Shown here piece after piece: positions 61,275-64,000 of a stretch of 64,000 nucleotides of DNA. Made by a program: the position numbers and the translations under genes. The notes beneath the pieces are model-generated. The model did not search any database. It was not told the origin of the DNA and worked only from the letters and a program-made list of their open reading frames with translations. How positions within the stretch are numbered: the first letter of the stretch is position 1; every line of letters starts with the position of its first letter. Source of the stretch: Hippopus hippopus (lineage: Eukaryota; Mollusca; Bivalvia; Cardiida; Cardiidae); contig OX328097.1 of the NCBI GenBank assembly GCA_946811185.2, forward strand, positions 31,581,627-31,645,626, given 5' to 3'.

Positions 61275-61714
61275 ATAATGCTTGTAACCAGCATAATTAT
61301 CTCTTTTTACAACAATGATTTCTTCTCTGTCAAGCCAAGCCCGTTAGTGCAGTCGGTTGGCAGGGAGTCAGGGTTTAAATCCCAGCTCCGCAAATTTGTT
61401 TCCAATGACTGATGATAGTCATTGCGAAAAGATTCATTCGTCTCCCACTGCTGAATATTATTTTTACTGTGGTTTTGTTCAAAAGCAGCCAGTGGCTTGG
61501 GAATATGTAAAGTACTTGTGAAGGAGACTCCAGGAAAGCATAGATACATGCACTGGCCACCACTACATAAAAGTCTAACTAAAATAATGTTCAAAACAGT
61601 GTTAAACACCATACATGTACAAAGAGATCTCTCCCATCAAATCCTGTCATTTGAGCACCATTTGTCATACAAAAGATTTAAAATTGAATCAATTAAAAAA
61701 TGGTAAAGGGTTAA
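61275..61714 (+). mobile_element. Family A MITE split by a SINE
   Basis: Half core CTTGTAACCAGCATAATTAT; long arm resumes CCTGTCATTTGAGCACCATT; right TTAA. Confidence 0.7.
61334..61627 (+). mobile_element. tRNA-derived SINE inserted in a family A MITE
   Basis: Head GCCAAGCCCGTTAGTGCAGT, degenerate B-box GGTTTAAATCCC, tail AGTGTTAAACACCATACATG. The MITE arm continues after a duplicated TCTCTGTCAA / TCTCCCATCAA. Confidence 0.75.
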
Positions 61715-61794
61715 CTTATTAGTAAAAAAGAGTTACTTTTATATTCATTTTGCAATTTAATTTTTTTTTCTGGGCAAAGACTTTCCTGTAACTC

Positions 61795-61967
61795 ATTGAA
61801 AGAAGAATGCAGAAAAAAAATTTAAATGGCTCATATTATGTGATTTGCCCATAAAAGAGTTGAAAACATTGTGAGGAAAGGAGAAAATGTTGGGTACTAG
61901 AACTGGCATTTTCTCCTTTTCCAACAACAACGTCTCATGAAAACAGAGTTTTAAGGTAAAGGGTTAA
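61795..61967 (-). mobile_element. Family A MITE, shortened
   Basis: GGAGAAAATGTTGGGTACTA / GGCATTTTCTCC; short arm mostly lost; right TTAA. Confidence 0.72.
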
Positions 61968-62191
61968 TGCTATACCAAACAACAAAATTTTAGACCTGTC
62001 CATTTTGAAAGCATTTGCAGATGACAATATATATGTGACTCAAACATTAAAATTTGTTTTTGTAAGGACAGAAAGCATTGTAGGAAAAGGAGAAAATGCT
62101 GGTTGTCAGCATTTTCTACTTTTTTTAAATGTTTTCTGAAGTCTTCTTCTCTAGGGTCTTTAAAACTCAGGATTGTTTGGTAAACAGATAA
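61964..62191 (-). mobile_element. Family A MITE sharing a TTAA with the previous copy
   Basis: GACCTGTCCATTTTGAAAGC arm; core GGAGAAAATGCTGGTTGTC; end GTTTGGTAAACAGATAA. Confidence 0.86.
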
Positions 62192-62287
62192 TAAGATATT
62201 GCACTATTTCCCGGAAATTGCAAAACATTTTAAAATGCTAAGACATGAAGTCTGATGAATCATTTTAGACAATGTGTGACATTTTGA

Positions 62288-62525
62288 TTAACCCTATAGC
62301 AAATGATTCTGAGATTTAACAATCTTGAGGAAGAAGGCCATTGGAAACATCGTGGAAAAAGGAGAAAATGCTGGTTACTAGTATTTGCTCTTTTTTTCCC
62401 ACAATGTTTTCAGTTCTTTCAAAGACAAATTGTATCATTTGAATCCTATTTGATTTTTTGCCTTCAAATGCTTTCAAATTGGACAAGCCTCAAATCTTAC
62501 CGTTTTGTGCACCAGAAAGTGTTAA
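62288..62525 (+). mobile_element. Family A MITE
   Basis: TTAA flanks; core GGAGAAAATGCTGGTTACTA; the SINE at 62552 follows closely. Confidence 0.85.
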
Positions 62526-62551
62526 CGCTTTTCCATTTTTGTAACCATCAG

Positions 62552-62864
62552 GCCGAGCCCGGTAGCTCAGTCGATAGCGTGCAGGACTTGAGAAAAGGGG
62601 GTCGTGGGTTCGATCCCTGGCTCGGCCAATTTCTTTCCGAGGATTGATGATAGTCATTGCAACAGGATTCATTCCTCTCCCACCACTGTCCACTGTCTTG
62701 ACGATGGTTTTGTGGGAAAGCAGCTAGTGGCTTCGAAAGAAAATTGTGCGGAGTACTGGTAAAAGATACTACAGGAAAGCATAGATAGGTGCGCTGGCCG
62801 CCACGATATAACTGAAATAATGTTGAAAAAGGCGTAAAACACTATACAATCATTCAATCAATCA
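62552..62864 (+). mobile_element. tRNA-derived SINE, best-preserved first-type copy
   Basis: GCCGAGCCCGGTAGCTCAGT head and CTGGCTCGGCC closing a full acceptor-stem complement; B-box GGTTCGATCCC. Tail GGCGTAAAACACTATACAAT then ATTCAATCAATCA. Flanked by 12-bp TGTAACCATCAG / TGTAACCAACAG. Confidence 0.88.
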
Positions 62865-62934
62865 TGTAACCAACAGAGAGTTTTCATCTCGCAAAAGGCC
62901 TCTTACAGAAATACTGTGGCAAAAGGAAAAGTTG

Positions 62935-63080
62935 CTTGAAACAAAAAAAAAATTAAAAGCATCAGCAGATAGCAGAGTAGATCTGGCTCATATGATGACA
63001 TTTGTGAAAGGGTAGAAAACAGTTTCTTTTTACTGGCATTTCTTTATTTCCACTGTTTTCGAAAGCTGTCTACCCTCCAT
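62935..63080 (-). mobile_element. Family A, degenerate
   Basis: AAAAGCATCAGCAGATAGCA; AAAGGGTAGAAAACAG; core lost. Confidence 0.55.
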
Positions 63081-63301
63081 CCTCGGAACCCAGGTTTGAA
63101 GCATTACGTTACTCTCCATGCATCACCCCTGGAAAATTAACTAGCAAATCGTCGTTTCTTATGAATATTCATATGGTTGGGAAGTACCCTAATAGCCAAT
63201 CGAAAGATCGATAACACAATGATACTCTCTTTTTGTAGAGAGGATAATTTCACTTCGTCCGTTACTAAAAATAACCCTGGAAAAAACCCGAGTTGTCAAC
63301 A

Positions 63302-63471
63302 AATATGGCGGCCGTCGGCGTGCTTGTCTCCTGTGAGATATGCCAATCTGCAATACAGGGACGACACTATTGATCTTTGTGTACGATTTTAACTGACAAT
63401 CTTTCGCTGTTACGCCGAAAATCTCTTTTAAAAATCTTCTCGATTGTGGTGTTGATGGGCGCCGCCATATT
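63302..63471. promoter_or_regulatory. Possible bidirectional promoter: inverted pair of YY1-type motifs
   Basis: AATATGGCGGC at 63302-63312 and its exact complement at 63461-63471, 148 bp apart. Surroundings are CpG-richer than the rest, with CCAATCG near 63196. Each motif contains an ATG opening a short frame (22 codons on +, 33 on -). Could be the start region of an unseen transcript or part of an unrecognised repeat. Confidence 0.3.
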
Positions 63472-63854
63472 TAAAGTATCACTAAGCTTGATTTGCAACG
63501 AATGATGTGATTGGATATGGACAAGTAAAAAATAGAAAAGACGGCGTATTTGTGATAAAAATAGTTTAAATTTTCTCAAAGAAAAACTGAGATCACTAAT
63601 CAAAATGCTTCATGAGTAATTCTTGAGAATGAGGAAACGCCAGCGAAATAACCCAGGGGCGATTACAGAATGAATCGAAACTGGGTCACCGAGGATGTCT
63701 TCCCTCAGGTCATCAAGACATTAGCTTGTCTGCAAAGAGATTAAAACTTAAGATTAAATTAGAATTTTGTAACAGAAATATAGAAAGGATGCAAATATGT
63801 ATGGCAAAGTGATTAAACAGTGTTTGTTTAGGATCAGACTTATTAGATCTAGTC

Positions 63855-64000
63855 TTAACCTTTTACCGGAGGACAAAATTTTAGCCTTGTCCAAATTGAA
63901 AGCATTTGCAGACGGCAATTTCAGTGTGGCTCAAACTGCGCAATTTTCTTTGATGGGGGTAGAAAACATTGTGGGAAAAGGAGAAAATGCTGGTTCCAGC
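63855..64000 (-). mobile_element. Family A MITE, cut by the window end
   Basis: TTAA and CCTTTTACCGGAGGACAA; core reached (GGAGAAAATGCTGGTTCC) at the last base. Confidence 0.88.

Noticed and set aside
3150..62630. tRNA genes at 3150, 13386, 15870, 18930, 24470, 59350, 61335 and 62555
   Set aside because: A/B boxes are present but followed by SINE bodies and tails with target duplications; cloverleaf pairing is mostly broken.
1845..64000. CRISPR-like array of palindromic repeats
   Set aside because: Repeats are whole 221-bp transposons in both orientations at irregular spacing in a eukaryotic genome; no unique spacers of constant length and no cas genes.
52393..64000. Remaining SH3 and later spectrin exons
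   Set aside because: I looked for the SH3 tryptophan pair and spectrin-repeat helices with splice sites and found none, so the following exon is taken to lie outside.

Overview
The window is eukaryotic nuclear DNA: AT-rich, with long introns, GT-AG splice sites, tRNA-derived SINEs and very dense short transposons. Two real genes can be read. The repeat vocabulary (large palindromic MITEs, hairpin-ended elements with 150-180 bp internal tandem repeats and GTCCGTCC tracts, SINEs with (AATC)n tails) and the spectrin sequence suggest a mollusc, most likely a heterodont bivalve. Species is not determinable by reading.

Gene 1 (+ strand, 18579-52392, open at both ends) is beta-heavy spectrin (karst/SPTBN5 type). 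Seventeen exons join in frame into 816 codons: most of CH1, CH2, spectrin repeats 1 to 5, and the start of the SH3 domain that marks the beta-heavy class. A further in-frame 93-base candidate cassette exon (20790-20882) lies between the CH1 and CH2 exons. The first N-terminal exon(s) and everything after the SH3 start are outside the window or not recognisable in it. Gene 2 (- strand, 53811-55355) is an uninterrupted 514-codon rhodopsin-class GPCR lying antisense, apparently inside the spectrin intron that follows the SH3-start exon.

Nearly everything else is transposon-derived. The dominant component (family A, about 84 recognisable copies, roughly a quarter of the window by eye) is a MITE of about 221 bp between TTAA duplications. 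It has CYCTTTACCA termini, a short and a long arm, and a central near-perfect palindrome of about 60 bp. Clean nested insertions prove the TTAA duplication. Other families: B (TTAA-flanked, palindrome around GATCAGACTGCAC), C (about 240 bp, palindromic, whose terminal TTAA is a target for A), D (two palindromic copies), two PIF/Harbinger-type elements (one an internally deleted derivative with remnants of convergent MADF and transposase genes), SINEs with target-site duplications, one element with tRNA-like modules in inverted terminal repeats, and five long arrays built of tandem repeats.

Layout: 1-18.5 kb, repeats only (upstream or 5' intron of spectrin); 18.6-21.1 kb, CH1 and linker exons; 21.1-32.9 kb, one large repeat-filled intron; 32.9-49.4 kb, CH2 and spectrin-repeat exons; 49.4-52.2 kb, an intron filled by a hairpin-ended array; 52.2-52.4 kb, SH3-start exon; 53.8-55.4 kb, GPCR; 55.4-64 kb, repeats, with a CpG-richer stretch near 63.3 kb carrying two inverted YY1-type motifs. 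In the feature list, A/B/C/D denote these families; for family A '+' means short arm first and '-' means long arm first.
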